Source: Rhizopus arrhizus (taxonomy: Eukaryota; Mucoromycota; Mucoromycetes; Mucorales; Rhizopodaceae). Taken from it: a stretch of 64,000 bases of DNA. Below the pieces are notes generated by a model, which was not told the origin of the DNA, did no database searches, and saw nothing but the letters and a program-made list of their open reading frames with translations. This document shows positions 36,665-48,470 of this stretch, one piece after another. The stretch is taken from contig JAKZZE010000011.1 of the NCBI GenBank assembly GCA_024220505.1, positions 186,001 through 250,000 of the forward strand, given 5' to 3'. The position numbers and the translations under genes were made by a program. Every line of letters begins with the position of its first letter. Position 1 is the stretch's first letter.

Positions 36665-38321
36665 ATGCAAGAAGTAGAAAAGAATAAGTCGACACCACGA
36701 GAATCTCTTGATGAATTAAACGGCATGACACTAACGCCTGGAAATAATGATATAGAAAAGTTACCAACGATTCATACAGAGAAATACGATGTTGAACAAG
36801 GAAAACTGGAACATGTGGATCGAGTGCAAACAAGTAAGAAGGGGGACTTTTTGATGTGAAATAAAAACATGGATTATTCATGCTACACAATAGATGTCAC
36901 TGTGGCTAGTATGGTAGAATTACCAGAGCCTGATGATGCCTTTTATGATACAATTCCAAATGGTGGCTACGGATGGTAGATCTTTTTTATTATTTATTTA
37001 TTTATTTATTTATTCAACAAAATGAATAGGGTCATCGCTGTCTGTGGTTTCTTGATCAATTTCATCATGTTTGGTACCTCTGCCATTTGGGGTAAGTTAT
37101 CTATCCATTCTCTATTTTCAATTCACTCATTCTTTTTCTTAGGTGTATTCTCTAATGCCTATGCGACCACTGTTCTCCAAGGCAAAGCGACCACAATGGA
37201 ATTGATGGGTGTTGGTTCACTGATGATTGTGACCCTCAATCTGTTTGCACCCGTCGGACCTCTTCTGGCACCACTAGGGGCTAATTTGACACTTGCTTTT
37301 GGTACGGTGGTGATGTCACTTGGTATCATCACAGCCGGTTTCAGTACAGAGGTTTGGCATCTCTACATCACCATGGGACTTGTCTTTGGTATCGGTTCTT
37401 CTCTTGTGTACATGTCAATTGTGGCTGTGATTCCTCAGTGGTTCACAACCCGCCGAGGTACTGCGATGGGCATCAGTTCCGCTGGTTCAGGATTTGGTGG
37501 ACTCGCGCTGAGTCCGATGGTGACTTCTCTTGTGCAAAAGTATGGATTGCCCTGGGCTCATCGTATCATTGGCTTGATGGCATTTGGTATCTGTATGATC
37601 GCTGCCTGTCTTATTCGTACAAGACTTCCACCTAATGCAAAGAAACAACCTATTAAATCACCCATCAAGTTGAGTATGTTGAAGGATATCAATTTTATCA
37701 TCATGTTGGCAGGTGTTGTCATTGCTCTCTTTGGTTATCTTATTCCTTTGTTTTATTTGCCAAGTAAGAATCAAAAAAAAAAAAAAAATAGTAGAAATAA
37801 AATGACTTATAGAAAAATGAATAGCTTATGCAAGATCATTTGGTGTGTCTTCATCACAGTCATCTAACCTTGTAGGCGTTGCCTGTGCTATGAATGCCAT
37901 CGGTCGTCTTGTGCTTGGTGCAATTGCAGATCGTATCGGTCGTATCAATATGTTTGCTATCGCTTCTACCAGTTCTGGTCTATTCTGTATGCTTTTGTGG
38001 CCATTTGCGAAAACGTACGAGACAATGATGGCCTTTGCTGTTTTATTTGGTTTTACTTGTGGTATTTATTATGCACTGGCTCCTCCTATTACAGCTACTG
38101 TCGTAGGTCCTGATAACATCGCATCCGGTCTTTCAATCTTATTTGTTGTGAGTTCAATTGCTGGTGTTGGACCACCTGTTGCGTCTGCCATTCAATTGGC
38201 TACACCCAATGGTAGTTATATCGGTGTTCAAATGTTTTCAGGTGCTGTTTATATTGTTGGTTCTGCAATTTGTATGATTTTAAAGGTTAAAATGACAGGT
38301 TCTTTATTTTCCGTCATGTAA
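36665..38321 (+). CDS. MFS transporter, monocarboxylate (MCT/SLC16-like) family
   Basis: A 12-span plasma- or organelle-membrane carrier; fungal MCT-like proteins are related to monocarboxylate permeases, but the substrate here is not known. Exons are 36665-36833, 36894-36975, 37030-37091, 37143-37763 and 37825-38321, giving 476 residues. An acidic cytosolic N-terminus of about 80 residues ends in DTIPNGGYGWVIAVCGFL, close to the conserved MCT motif DGGWGW before helix 1. Membrane helices follow throughout. The central RRGTAMGISSAGSGFGGLAL is the helix 4-5 MCT/MFS signature, and the helix 8-9 loop shows GAIADRIGRINMF. Intron 2 contains a (TTTA)n repeat. Confidence 0.9.
36986..37014. repeat. 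(TTTA)n microsatellite within MFS intron 2
   Basis: About seven TTTA units fill roughly half of the intron 36976-37029; copy number may vary between strains. Confidence 0.75.
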
Positions 38322-39216
38322 TTATATTCCCCCCCCCTTTTCTCTCCCTTTTTTATTATTTTATCTGCATTCATAATTTTATATTTTGATTTATAATTCA
38401 TACATTCATAAAAGTAAACAAAATAGACTTTTTATTGTAATCTATACCTATTTTATAATCACTCATTCGTCATGTTCTTTAGTTACACTATAAAAGATGA
38501 TGCATATTTATTGTATTAAATAATACCATTTAGTGAAACAATATGAATGGTCCATGCATTCATTTCATTTTCTTTTTTGTATTAATTCACAATTTTTTTT
38601 TTTCCTATTAATTATAAATTCATCTCATACTGGATGTGAGGAGTGAAACAGGATGGATGAAAGAATGTTTAATGATGATACAATAAGAGGGGATAAAAGA
38701 GGGGGGGGGAATAAGAGGAGATGTTTGATCATGAAAGCCTTGTTTTTAGATTACGCCAACATCTCTTTGCTTATTTATTTTTTTTGAAAAAGAATCCAGA
38801 TCTACATTGTGTTACTCTATCTGAGTTGTTTTTCGAGGGGAGAAAAACAAAGAAAGATTGAATTAAAAGGTCCGAATGTAGTTTGGTTTTATATCAATTT
38901 TATAAAGAATCGTTTAATGGTTTATAAATTCTACTTTTCTTTATTCCCTTTTTTGGTTTTTTCATAAAAGGAAATAAGATGTATGAATTGATAGAGCTTT
39001 CCTTGTTTGTGAAACTATGTTTCATAATAAAGTTATACTAAAAGGGGGAGAAAGGGATCAATGAGGTCAATTCAATATGCATTGTAAAGTAGAATGAGTC
39101 TCCGAATATATTGTTACATTTTAGGTGCACGCTAAGTTCAGATACACATAATTTGTAGTACAATCCTCTTTTATTTTAGTTCAGTAGATTAATAGTCATT
39201 TATAATTTGTGTGATA
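38322..39216. other. Intergenic, AT-rich
   Basis: 895 bp between the MFS stop and the transposon terminus. It contains homopolymer runs (C8 near 38329, G9 near 38701) but no ORF, RNA gene or repeat that I can assign. Confidence 0.5.
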
Positions 39217-39362
39217 CAGTACGGCTGGTAAACTCTTTCTTTTGTATGAGAATTTTATTCAAGTGCCGGCGGTTACCTAAAATTAAATGGCGTTGCCTAG
39301 AAAATAAATATCGTTTTCGAAATTTTTTACATTGTCTTTTTTAAAAAAAAAAAAGTTGAATT
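39217..39362 (+). repeat. Left terminal inverted repeat
   Basis: About 146 bp, starting CAGTACGGCTGGTAAACT, matching the reverse complement of 42111-42293 except for scattered changes and an insertion in the right copy. Confidence 0.85.
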
Positions 39363-39959
39363 GTGTCAAATATTTATTGCTCTTTCAAGTTGAAGTAGTA
39401 ATACTATGTAGAGTACTTTAATAGTCTTCATAGACCTATTTTCATAAAAGTCAAGCATAGTTAGGTATTTGCATTTTGGATAAGAAGCTTACCTGGTCTG
39501 TGATTAGAAATAACATAAGGCTGGGTATATCATGCAAACCTAGGTATCATCGGAGTCGCTTTCATACCTCGGTGGGAAACAAACAGGCCGTATACATTCC
39601 TTGAGGCTGGCTTTATCTTCATTGTTACTGACTTGGGACACAGTTAGCTTCTTCAGTTTTTTCTCTTCTTGATACTGTATATGTTGGTAATAGTTTGATT
39701 TAGCTGCTTAATATCCGCCACAAGTTTCTACGTTGAAATTAAGGTTTTAATTCGTATAGCATTGCTGGAAATAGAATTTACTTACCTTAATGGCATTTAG
39801 ACTTGAGATTGCCCTTGATATTGCTCCATCTTTAACTTCAAACAAGGTAGTTGGTAGAGAGATGGTAGTAACTTTGTTTATAATATACAGTCCATTGGAG
39901 CCCAGTCATCACCCTCTTATAATCATCCACAAAGGTAATTAACAAGGAGGTCGACGGTT

Positions 39960-40740
39960 AATTGTGGCTTTGATCCGTGAGGATTACTTCATCAGGCCCT
40001 TCCATTGAAGTTGTACTTTCTTCATCATTCGCCAATTCAATTAACTGGTCATGTTTCCGCTTTAAATTTTTGCTATAGATATGTCCAGCTTCGGAGTACT
40101 GACACGCGCGTTTGGGATTACTTGTTATATGTTGAGAGATCTTAACAAGTTGCCTTGCATATTGTCTGTAACGCTTGTAACCCTTTCAATTCTATACTAA
40201 TGGTATCAGCCATTATATCCTTTGCGATAGAGTATATTTTTAATATTATGGGGTCGTCCCACCGATCGATTCCTATGATGCTTTGCTGGCCCGACAAAAA
40301 GAAATGCGCAAACGTGACAATGGGGTTCATGTTCTCGTTTATATTATCAACGTCTGAGTTAATACTTTCCATTGCTGCCATGTAGCAATACTGTGCAAAA
40401 TGCTTCGATAGTGTTTCTGAAAGTAAGGTCTTTCAGAGTTAGGCTTGGACTAATTGGCGAGTGTCTTTGATTCGACTTGGTTGATACAAAGTATAAGAAG
40501 AATAGGGAGAATTTTGAATCAGTTATGTACATTAATACAATACTGAATAGAACGGCACATAAAACTCTTGGTGACCAAGTGTTGAAATTCAATGATAACA
40601 GGAGGTAATGACGGTATGGCAGATAACTGAGGGATATAAAGCACATCACATTCAGTAACATCAGTGAAAGTTGTGTTTGTACACCAAATAAATTTTCGAA
40701 CAGAGCATTGAAACAAAATTTTTAAAAAATATGGCATGTA
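39960..40740 (-). pseudogene. Second decayed ORF of the Tc1-type element, possibly PD-(D/E)XK nuclease-like
   Basis: On the - strand, fragments in shifted frames read coherently: YIPQLSAIPSLPPVIIEFQH with VTKSFMCRSIQYCINV, then LPILLILCINQV, then NPIVTFAHFFLSGQQS with IYSIAKDIM, then YSKNLKRKHDQLIELAND. At least two frameshifts and several stops break it. The IIEFQ core followed by an Arg-containing helix resembles the E-x-Q/K strand of PD-(D/E)XK nucleases of the Rpn/YhgA type that ride on transposons. That assignment is from pattern only and is uncertain. Confidence 0.5.
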
Positions 40741-40849
40741 ATTTCAAGACCAATTAATACATGTGGACCTAAGCTTGGGATTTCAGATTGTCAGAAAAGA
40801 AAGGTTCAAGTGCTTATTTTAGAATAAAGCCATAAAATAATTTTCAGTA

Positions 40850-41917
40850 TTCTGTTGCGCCGCCTTTAGCTTTAAAACTGCTTCACATCGCCTCTTCATG
40901 CTTCGAACTAACCGCTCAGCAAGCTCATCATCCATTCTTGCCTACTCTTCTTGTAGGGCCAGCTTCAATTGATCCATATTTTTAACGAGCGATCTTTTTC
41001 TCTCAATTTGCTTTTCAAGAGCATTCCGTACATGCTCGATGAGCTCAGATCAGGTCTTTGAGCAGGTCAGTATTCAAAGCTCCTCATTTGGTGGGTTTTG
41101 TTCCACTATCGAGCATAACTACCTGTATGATAGGAAGCTTCATCCTCTTGGAAGATAAAATACCTCTCCTGGTGCACCGTAACATTTGTAAACCAAGGAT
41201 GGAGCCTGTTGGCCAAAATATTGTTGTATGTTTCTTGGTCTACAGAATCGGTGTCAATAATCTCTAAAGGTCCAAAATCTCCTCCCTAAAAAGCATCCCA
41301 AACCATAGCACCACCACCACCCCACTTGACTGTGGATATTATATTTCTTTCGTCTTAACGCTCTCCTTCCTTCCTGAGCACTCTTTTATCGCGTTTACTA
41401 TCTTCCATGCAAAAGCACGATTCAGCAGACCAAACAACGTTTCTCCACTGGTCTTTGATCCACTGGATGTGTTCCTTCGCCCAACGAAGTCTACTTTTGC
41501 AGTGCCTTGCAGTCAATCTAGGCTTGTGGGCTGCTCTGTACGATTTGAAGTCAAGTCGATCGACATACGATCGAAGAATTTCTATACAAACAAAAACATC
41601 TGCTTTGCTAATTCCATATTTATTTCTTTACAAGAGGCAAAGGAATCCTCTCTAATTATCCTTTTCAAGTGTCTTTCAGTTCTTTCGTTTATTTTCAATG
41701 GACGACCTGTTTGCTTGTGAGGCAAAAGGTTGCCATATTTGTCAACCTTGGCTTTTATACCTTGCACAGTAGACTTGTTCAAGCCAACGAGTTCTGCAAT
41801 CTCTCTAATCGTGTGATGTGTTTTAAGGTAAAAAAAAACACATGCTTTACTTTCCTTTGTTTCATCTTGAAATATAATTAAAGGTCGTGTGCAGTCTATG
41901 GAGATTTGAGCCAGCAT
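40850..41917 (-). pseudogene. Decayed Tc1/mariner transposase
   Basis: ATG at 41917 opens a helix-turn-helix region (HHTIREIAELVGLNKSTVQG, then HKQTGRPLKINERTERHLKR), the paired-like DNA-binding domain of Tc1 transposases. After a frameshift the catalytic part continues: HKPRLTARHCKSRLRWAKEH, NVVWSAESCF (first catalytic Asp replaced by Ala), GGGGAMVWDAF, and IFQEDEASYHTG (second acidic box altered). A remnant of the third box follows, DLSSSSMYG. In-frame stops occur in the middle. It is clearly inactive. Confidence 0.85.
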
Positions 41918-42110
41918 GTTTTTTTAATGAATTGATGGATGAGAAAAAATGCAACTTTATTTTGTTGTAAGCATAAAATTATCTTCAAAAAATTTCTTTG
42001 TCTGAAACTTAATTTAGTGTCATTGTATAACAGAACATGCTTCTACTCAGCTGCTTACTTTAATAGGCATTTACTTACACATACACGACAATCTTACAAA
42101 TGAAACCGAC

Positions 42111-42293
42111 AAATTGAATTTTTTTTTTTAAAAAAAAGACAATGTAAAAAATTTCGAAAACAATACTTATTTTCTAGGCAACGCCATTTAATTTTAGGTA
42201 ACCGCCGGCACTTGAATAAAATCCTCATACAAAAAAAAAATTAGGTAACCGCCATTTATTTTTTTCAGAATGGACAGTTTACCAGTTGCACTG
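42111..42293 (-). repeat. Right terminal inverted repeat
   Basis: Reverse-complement match to 39217-39362, ending ...CACTG before TA. It includes an extra segment around 42230-42268 with a second copy of the ggtaaccgcc motif. Confidence 0.85.
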
Positions 42294-42549
42294 TATTCAC
42301 TTGAGGTATTCACACGAATGGATTTATAAAACAATCACTGATTGGTAATTTCATTTTGGATAGTTTATTATCGTTTAAACTCCGATTCTAATCTTTTTTT
42401 TCTTTTTTGTACAACACACATTCATTATCCCGTGTAGAACAAAAAAAAAAAAAGATCAGCTGCTTCCAGTAGTAAAAGGATTATAAATCTTTTTTTTTTT
42501 TTTTTATTATTTTTTTATTTTTTATTTTTTTATTTTTGATATTCAAATT

Positions 42550-44878
42550 ATGACTCTAGTAAAAAGTAGAACACCTTCGATACATACACCAATCACTCCA
42601 TCATTTTGTTCTAATTCACCCATTACTAAACCATCCAATGGTACATCACTTTATCATACTTGTCGTTCTGTACTCGAAAAATTATCAGTTGTACCCAATA
42701 TGGAATATTATTTAAATGATGATTCACCTAATGACCCATTAAATAAGCTTTGGACTATTTGTAGAAGAGGTGTACCTTTGGTAGCATTGTTTAATGCTTT
42801 AGAACCAAATTATCCACTGACTGTTGATTCATCTTGTACTCAACTGAATGAATGTAAAAAGAATGTTTATCATTTTATTGTTGCCTGTAGAAATGAATTG
42901 AATTTTAAAGAAGAAGATTTATTTACTTTATCTGATTTATATAAAGACAATACCAATGGATTTGTCAAGGTAATCTAATCTTATTTTATTTCATTATTTA
43001 TTCATCTTGTTCTTTTTTTAGGTGGTTAATTCGATTGATATCATTCTACAATTATTAGAAGAAAAAGGTGTTATTACATCAGAAGGATTCAAGAATAATA
43101 GAAATTCATTCAATGAACCAAAAGATACTCGAGATAAAGTCGTATTAGAATTATTAGAAACAGAAAGAAAATATGTACAAGACTTGGAATTACTTCAAGT
43201 AAGGGGGAAATCAATAGATTATGAATGAAAAATTAAACTTCATTAGAATTATATGCGTGAATTACAATTACAAGAAATATTAAATCCAGATACAATTCAC
43301 TACTTGTTTGGTAATCTAAATACACTCGTTGACTTTCAAAGAAGATTTTTGATTCAATTAGAAGAAATGGCTGAGAAATCACCCGAGGATCAAGACTTTG
43401 GTTCATTGTTTATCCAAAATGAGGATTCATTTATTGTTTATGAACCTTATTGCTCAAATTATTTCTCAGCACAAGATTTGGTTGTTCAAGAAGCACCTAA
43501 ATTACAAAAATTGGCAGATATATTAAACCCTGTGTATGAATTACCTTCTATGCTTATTAAACCAGTACAAAGAATATGTAAATACCCTTTACTGATGCAA
43601 CAACTCATCAAGTCAACTAAACCTGATTGGCCACATCTCAAAAGTACTCAAAGAGGATTGGAAAGTATTCGAAGGGTGACAGAGAAAGTGAATGAGACAC
43701 AACGTAAATATGAAAATATTCAAGTAGTAGATGAGATCAAACGTAGAATGGATGAATTAAGACCGAGTCAGATCGATAACTTTGGAAATCTTTTACATCA
43801 CGACAAATTGATGATGTCTCAATCTGATGCGCCAGAAAAGGAGATGCAAGTTTACTTTTTTGAACGAACAATCTTGATTTGTAAAGAAAGTAAACAATCT
43901 CAAAAGAATAACACAATTTCTATTAAAAAGAAAAGAAGAGGAAGTCTTCAACCTAAAGGTGTTATCCTTACCAATCGTATCCTCAAAGTTAGAAATCATT
44001 CTTCAACTGGTAATTGGTGCTTAGCGATCGATTGGAAAGATCGTGAAGTGGATCATGTTTTGTTTCGATTCAGAAATGAAGAACAAATGAAACTTTGGGA
44101 ATCAACACTCAATCAAAAGATTACTCCCATGAAATCCAACGTATCCAACACACAGCTTATGTCCATGAAGGGGTCTACATTAACCGAAATTCCTGCTTTC
44201 CTTCGTACGGATGATGACAGTAGTAGTAGTGAGGATAGTGACGAAGAGGATTCAGTGACCCGGCCAAATTCAGTATCAGCTCGTATAGCTCACTCTGGGA
44301 GATCTCGGCATATCACAGAACCACTACCACGTACGAGTTCCCATGTCAACGATTACCCCGCATCACCTCCACCTTCACATCCTTCATCACCTCGTACTCT
44401 TGATGATTATCATCCTTTACCACCTTATCTTTCCAGTCGTAGTCAATCTCAATCAGTCGCACCAGGACAGCCACTGCTTTATACCAGTCGAGTTCGATCA
44501 CAGAGTAGTCCAAACATCAAACAAAAAATTCATCCACCCGTTTGGGAAGATATGCCACCACCCCAATTTGCCAGTTCAAGAGCACTTTACATGACTGCCC
44601 CTCCTTCACCCTTAGATTCACCTTTAAAACTAAAATTAAATTTTAATGAAGGCATTTATGTGATCATGACTGGATTTGATATTGGTTATGCAGAATTGAT
44701 AGATAAAGTAGATCGAAAGATACGCCTAGTAGCCAATTTACAACCCACAGATACTCTAAGACTAAAATACCAAGATGAAGATGGTGATTTTATTACAATC
44801 AATTCAGATGAAGATATTCAAATGGCTTTCGAAAGTAGAGGAACTACAAATACCATCAATTTATTCCTTAGTGTCTAA
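42550..44878 (+). CDS. CDC24: Cdc24-type Rho guanine nucleotide exchange factor
   Basis: This activator of Cdc42 controls polarity and hyphal growth at the cortex. Exons are 42550-42969, 43022-43198 and 43247-44878, giving 742 residues. The CH-like N-terminal domain (about 30-165) contains DPLNKLWTICRRGVPLVALF. The DH domain (about 190-370) has VVLELLETERKYVQDLELL and YELPSMLIKPVQRICKYPLL. A PH domain follows (about 400-520: NFGNLLHHDKLMM, QVYFFERTILICKE). A Ser/Pro-rich linker precedes the C-terminal PB1 domain, whose OPCA stretch is QDEDGDFITINSDEDIQMAF and which binds Bem1-type scaffolds. The domain order is exactly that of yeast Cdc24. A long T-rich leader precedes the ATG. Confidence 0.96.
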
Positions 44879-46245
44879 CCACACCTTATATATTTCTCTT
44901 ATTTTGTATCATATCTCCCCTCCACTCCCCCCCTTCCCTTCTTTTTTTCCCTTTCATTTCACTCTTTGTAAATAAAAAAAAATGTATGAATTATTTTATC
45001 AAATGAAAATAATTCATTTTTTCCCATCAAGTTTGAATGTGTGAGTGTAACCATTCACAATGATCTGAATTTACAAATCTTTCTTGTGATTTACTCACAA
45101 AAAACAATATATTCAAAAGGGGAGTCAAGTATACACACTTTATCTATTTTGTACAAATAAGGAAGGAGACATCAACATGATCTATCATCTAACCTTTCTT
45201 CTCCTTTCATTTTATAAAAGGCGTAAACTCAAATAGAGAGAAAGAGAGAGAGAGAGGGAAAATCTATTTAGTACTTTCTATCCTCACTGCTTATTTAAAC
45301 GAAAAGAGTGCTTTCCATCAAGTCAGAGTAACACAGACATAGTCTATCCTTAAAATTGTACTAGGTTCATTCTCTAAAGAAAACCCTGTGCTTACATGAT
45401 CATTTCTATAAAAATTGAATCCAATCTGTGTTACAAGACACTGTAAAAACGAAAAGCGTCACTTTTTATTTAAATAATAAAACCTTTATTGTATGATCAT
45501 CTTCTAATCCTCAGTTTAGTAATAATAAAAAGACTTGTAAAACAGCAAAATTATAAATTAGAGCATTTATGGTTATAATTGACAATATATTACATACCAG
45601 ATTCCTGTTACTTGCATTAAAGCAAAATAGTTGTCTTTCTTACTGTTGATTAAATTCAAAATAAACAGTAAAAAAAAAATAATAAAAAAACATTTTTATC
45701 ACACGCTTGTTAATTTGAATTTAAAGACTTTGGTTATTACGAATTCCTTGCTATGACAAAGCATCATGAAAGCGTTAAAAGGAATGAGAGAGCCCATGAT
45801 TGAAAGGTCTATTATGAATGAATTTATTAAAGAAAAATCAAAGAAAAAAAAAAATCTAGACTTTGATTGAAATAGAAATATTTCTTTTGACTTTGGTGAA
45901 TCCCTGATATTGCCACTGAAAAGGTACTTTTTTATTTCAAAAAAAAATAATAATAAAAAACATCTTTAAACTCTTCTTTTTTTTTAAAGAAAAAAAAATT
46001 CACTAGTAAAAATGATTCAACAAAGTACATATTTCATCTTTTTTATAGAATCAACTCTGTTTATCGATCATTTTCTTTTTAATAAACTTTCTCTTTCTTT
46101 CTCTTTAAACCCGCGTGCACGATTTGATGCATAGCATTGGATTAATTAAAACCTGAACTGCATCTTGCAGCTTCCAACACAACTGATTTATATAAAATCA
46201 TTAAAATTGCATTCACTTTCCCTTTTTTTTCTCTTTCTTTTTTAA
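44879..46245. other. Intergenic, AT-rich, no gene seen
   Basis: About 1.37 kb with A/T runs and a GA-rich tract at 45236-45258. I find no credible ORF, tRNA or transposon end. A TATAAAA at 46191-46197 probably belongs to the small ORF that follows. Confidence 0.5.
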
Positions 46246-46518
46246 ATGAAAACTTTATTGTCGCTCAAAAATATATTTTTTAACAAGAAAAAAGAGCAAA
46301 ATTCACTTGAAAAATGTCGACGATTCAAAAGTGTAGTTCACTTGCATTCAGACGCATCACTGCTATCCTATTCAACTACTACCACAACTCATTCTTCAGA
46401 AGAGCCCAACTATTCAAACTTTTACATGAAGCTTCCTAATGGTAATTGGATGGTTCGATATCGTACAAGAGATCGAAAGATTGTGGATTCTTATGAAATA
46501 AATGGACATTTAATTTAA
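46246..46518 (+). CDS. Small protein of unknown function
   Basis: A single exon of 90 codons. It has a basic N-terminus (KTLLSLKNIFFNKKKEQ), a His/Ser/Thr-rich middle and a compact C-terminal block FYMKLPNGNWMVRYRTRDRK followed by IVDSYEINGHLI. That last block looks like a real small beta-rich fold and not random translation. A TATAAAA lies 49-55 bp upstream and a CT-rich tract precedes the ATG. I do not recognise the family; it may be lineage-specific. It could also be the last exon of a longer gene. Confidence 0.5.
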   Translation: MKTLLSLKNIFFNKKKEQNSLEKCRRFKSVVHLHSDASLLSYSTTTTTHSSEEPNYSNFYMKLPNGNWMVRYRTRDRKIVDSYEINGHLI

Positions 46519-47689
46519 CTGCCTTTTTGGTCTTGTATTCAGGGGGAGGGGGATTAAAAATGATTAAAGTTGAAGGCTTTAAAGTAGATTGATTTGACAA
46601 AAAAGAAATTATATACTTGAATTATCTCCTTCACTTTTTTTTTTAAAAAAAAAATGAATTAAATATGTAATGCCATGGGAGAAAAAAGAACTGTCAACTA
46701 TATCTTTACTGAATCTAACCAATCTATTTCCACTGTTGTCATTTAATTTCTGTTTATATATTCACAAATCCAGATCAATCCCATCGATTGTATTAAACCT
46801 AGAATTAGGATTTCATTCATTTAAGATGAGTCGAGTAAAAATAAAGTGAGTTTTTATATAAATACATGCTCGTTTTTATAAACTGATATCTAAAGTGTAT
46901 CTTTTTTTAAAATGAAGACTGTGAATAGAGATCGCTCTGGACTATTCAGTAATATCTTGTGTTTAAACTATTTGGGATAGAATGAAAACGCATCTATATT
47001 TTCCTTGCTTATTCAGTCGTATACATCATTAACTTGTTATAAAATCAATCTTGAAAAGAGAGTCTTTTTTTTTGTGGGGTTTTTTTAAAAAAAGAGTCAT
47101 TCAATATAAATGTACTTTTTATTCTAAAAATCAGAAAATCCTAGCATGTCTAGAAATCGCATAGCCCTTTTTTTCCTTCTTTCAACCAACTTATCAAAGG
47201 GATCTACAGGTTTGCTTTTTTAAATTGTAAAGAACGGACTCAACCTTTGTAAGTGTACTGATCACATAAATTGGCCTCCTCCCTTTTTTTCTTCTTCTTT
47301 GTTAAATATCAGCACCAAGCGATCAAAAAAAAAAAAAAAAAAAAAAATAGTTGGGCTCCATCTAATTTTTGACTTCAAAAGTATAAATTCACCATATATT
47401 CACATGTATTTATATTCAATCCCGGATTCATTTAATACATATGAATGCAATCACAAAGAAAAAGAGCCAAGTCTTGGAAAGTCTAAATGTTTTGAACTGC
47501 TTGTTAAAAGAGCAAATACTAACAGAGTAGAGCCTGTCAGTTAAAATATTTTCGGTTATGAACTTTCTTTGGCAAAGAGTAGAATGTATTGAAAATTAAT
47601 ATAAAATCGACGCATTCGATTTATTCAAAACGTATTACAGCATACAAGTCCAATTGATTTTGGCCTTATGACTCCTTTCTTCAGCTGGT
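46519..47689. other. Intergenic, AT-rich
   Basis: About 1.2 kb, including an A-run of 24 at 47324-47347. Short ORFs are present but none has a protein-like composition. Confidence 0.5.
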
Positions 47690-48470
47690 GCGGGTGATAC
47701 TGTTCTAGCTTTTGACCCTCTTTCTTCTAATACTCTTGCTTCTTCCTCATTATTTGTTGATTCATCTTGTAAAACAACAGAACCCAGTTTCTACAGCTAA
47801 AAAAGAATTCATCTTGGTCACCTCATCCGATGTAAAACACTTGAAACAGTACCATTATGCTGGGCTCACATCTGATGTATGCGCATTATTAAACAAGAAC
47901 TGCGAGATCTATGTTCAGGTCAAATACTTTCTGCAAATATTTTGGTTGGATGTATCCTTCAAAACACACTAAACATCCAGGGTAGTTGTCAATACTCTGC
48001 AATATAGCATCGAACGAAAGATGTAGATGTCCATCATGAATCCTTGGACAAGATGAAGAATAACGCCATGGTAATGCCACTACCACATCCTATCAAGCCT
48101 ATATACTCTGATGTTTGGTCAATTAGTCTCCAAAGATTAGATGGGTTGAAGCTCGTGATCGGAAACCAGATGCCAAATGTCCTTGCTTTTTCAACCACTC
48201 GACTGGATACCAAAATGCAACCGTCCGTTGGATTGTCTACTTTAAACGTTTATTTCCACTGCCACCTCTCAAGAAAAAACAGAAAATGATTATGAAGCCG
48301 AGAGTGAGAACAGCAAGTGATTTGGAGCATATGAATGTCTCTTTCAAATTCAGAGGGTTCCAGCAGTATGCGCTGATTATGATAAGAATGGCAAAATAAG
48401 CTCATAAAAGGATATCGATGAATTACTACAAGTGCTTTGCTGTTTTCTTGTCGTCAAGGTAAACAGTAAT
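47690..48470 (+). pseudogene. Unidentified decayed coding relic
   Basis: Fragments in at least two frames have protein-like composition: FILVTSSDVKHLKQYHYAG, CALLNKNCEIYVQ, GSCQYSAI, then SISLQRLDGLKLVIGNQMPN and VLAFSTTRLDTKMQPSVGLS. Stops and frameshifts separate them. I cannot name the family; a transposon-derived or host pseudogene are both possible. Near 48362 a further frame gives DYDKNGKISS, which looks like an EF-hand loop but is too short to rely on. Confidence 0.35.

Larger units (their letters stand above)
39217..42293 (-). mobile_element. Degenerate Tc1/mariner-type DNA transposon with long terminal inverted repeats
   Basis: The 3077-bp element begins with CAGT and ends with ACTG, and is flanked by TA on both sides (39215-39216 and 42294-42295), as in Tc1/mariner insertions. 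The outer TIR part (ctggtaaact) is shared by both ends. A long inner block containing ggcggttacctaaaatt and tcgaaattttttacattgtc is nearly identical in inverted orientation. The right TIR has about 35 extra bases that include a second ggtaaccgcc. Two decayed coding regions lie inside on the - strand. The element is about twice the usual Tc1 length because of the second region. Confidence 0.85.

Noticed and set aside
47299..47544. 81-codon + strand ORF
   Set aside because: It contains a Lys run from a poly-A tract and nothing protein-like around it.
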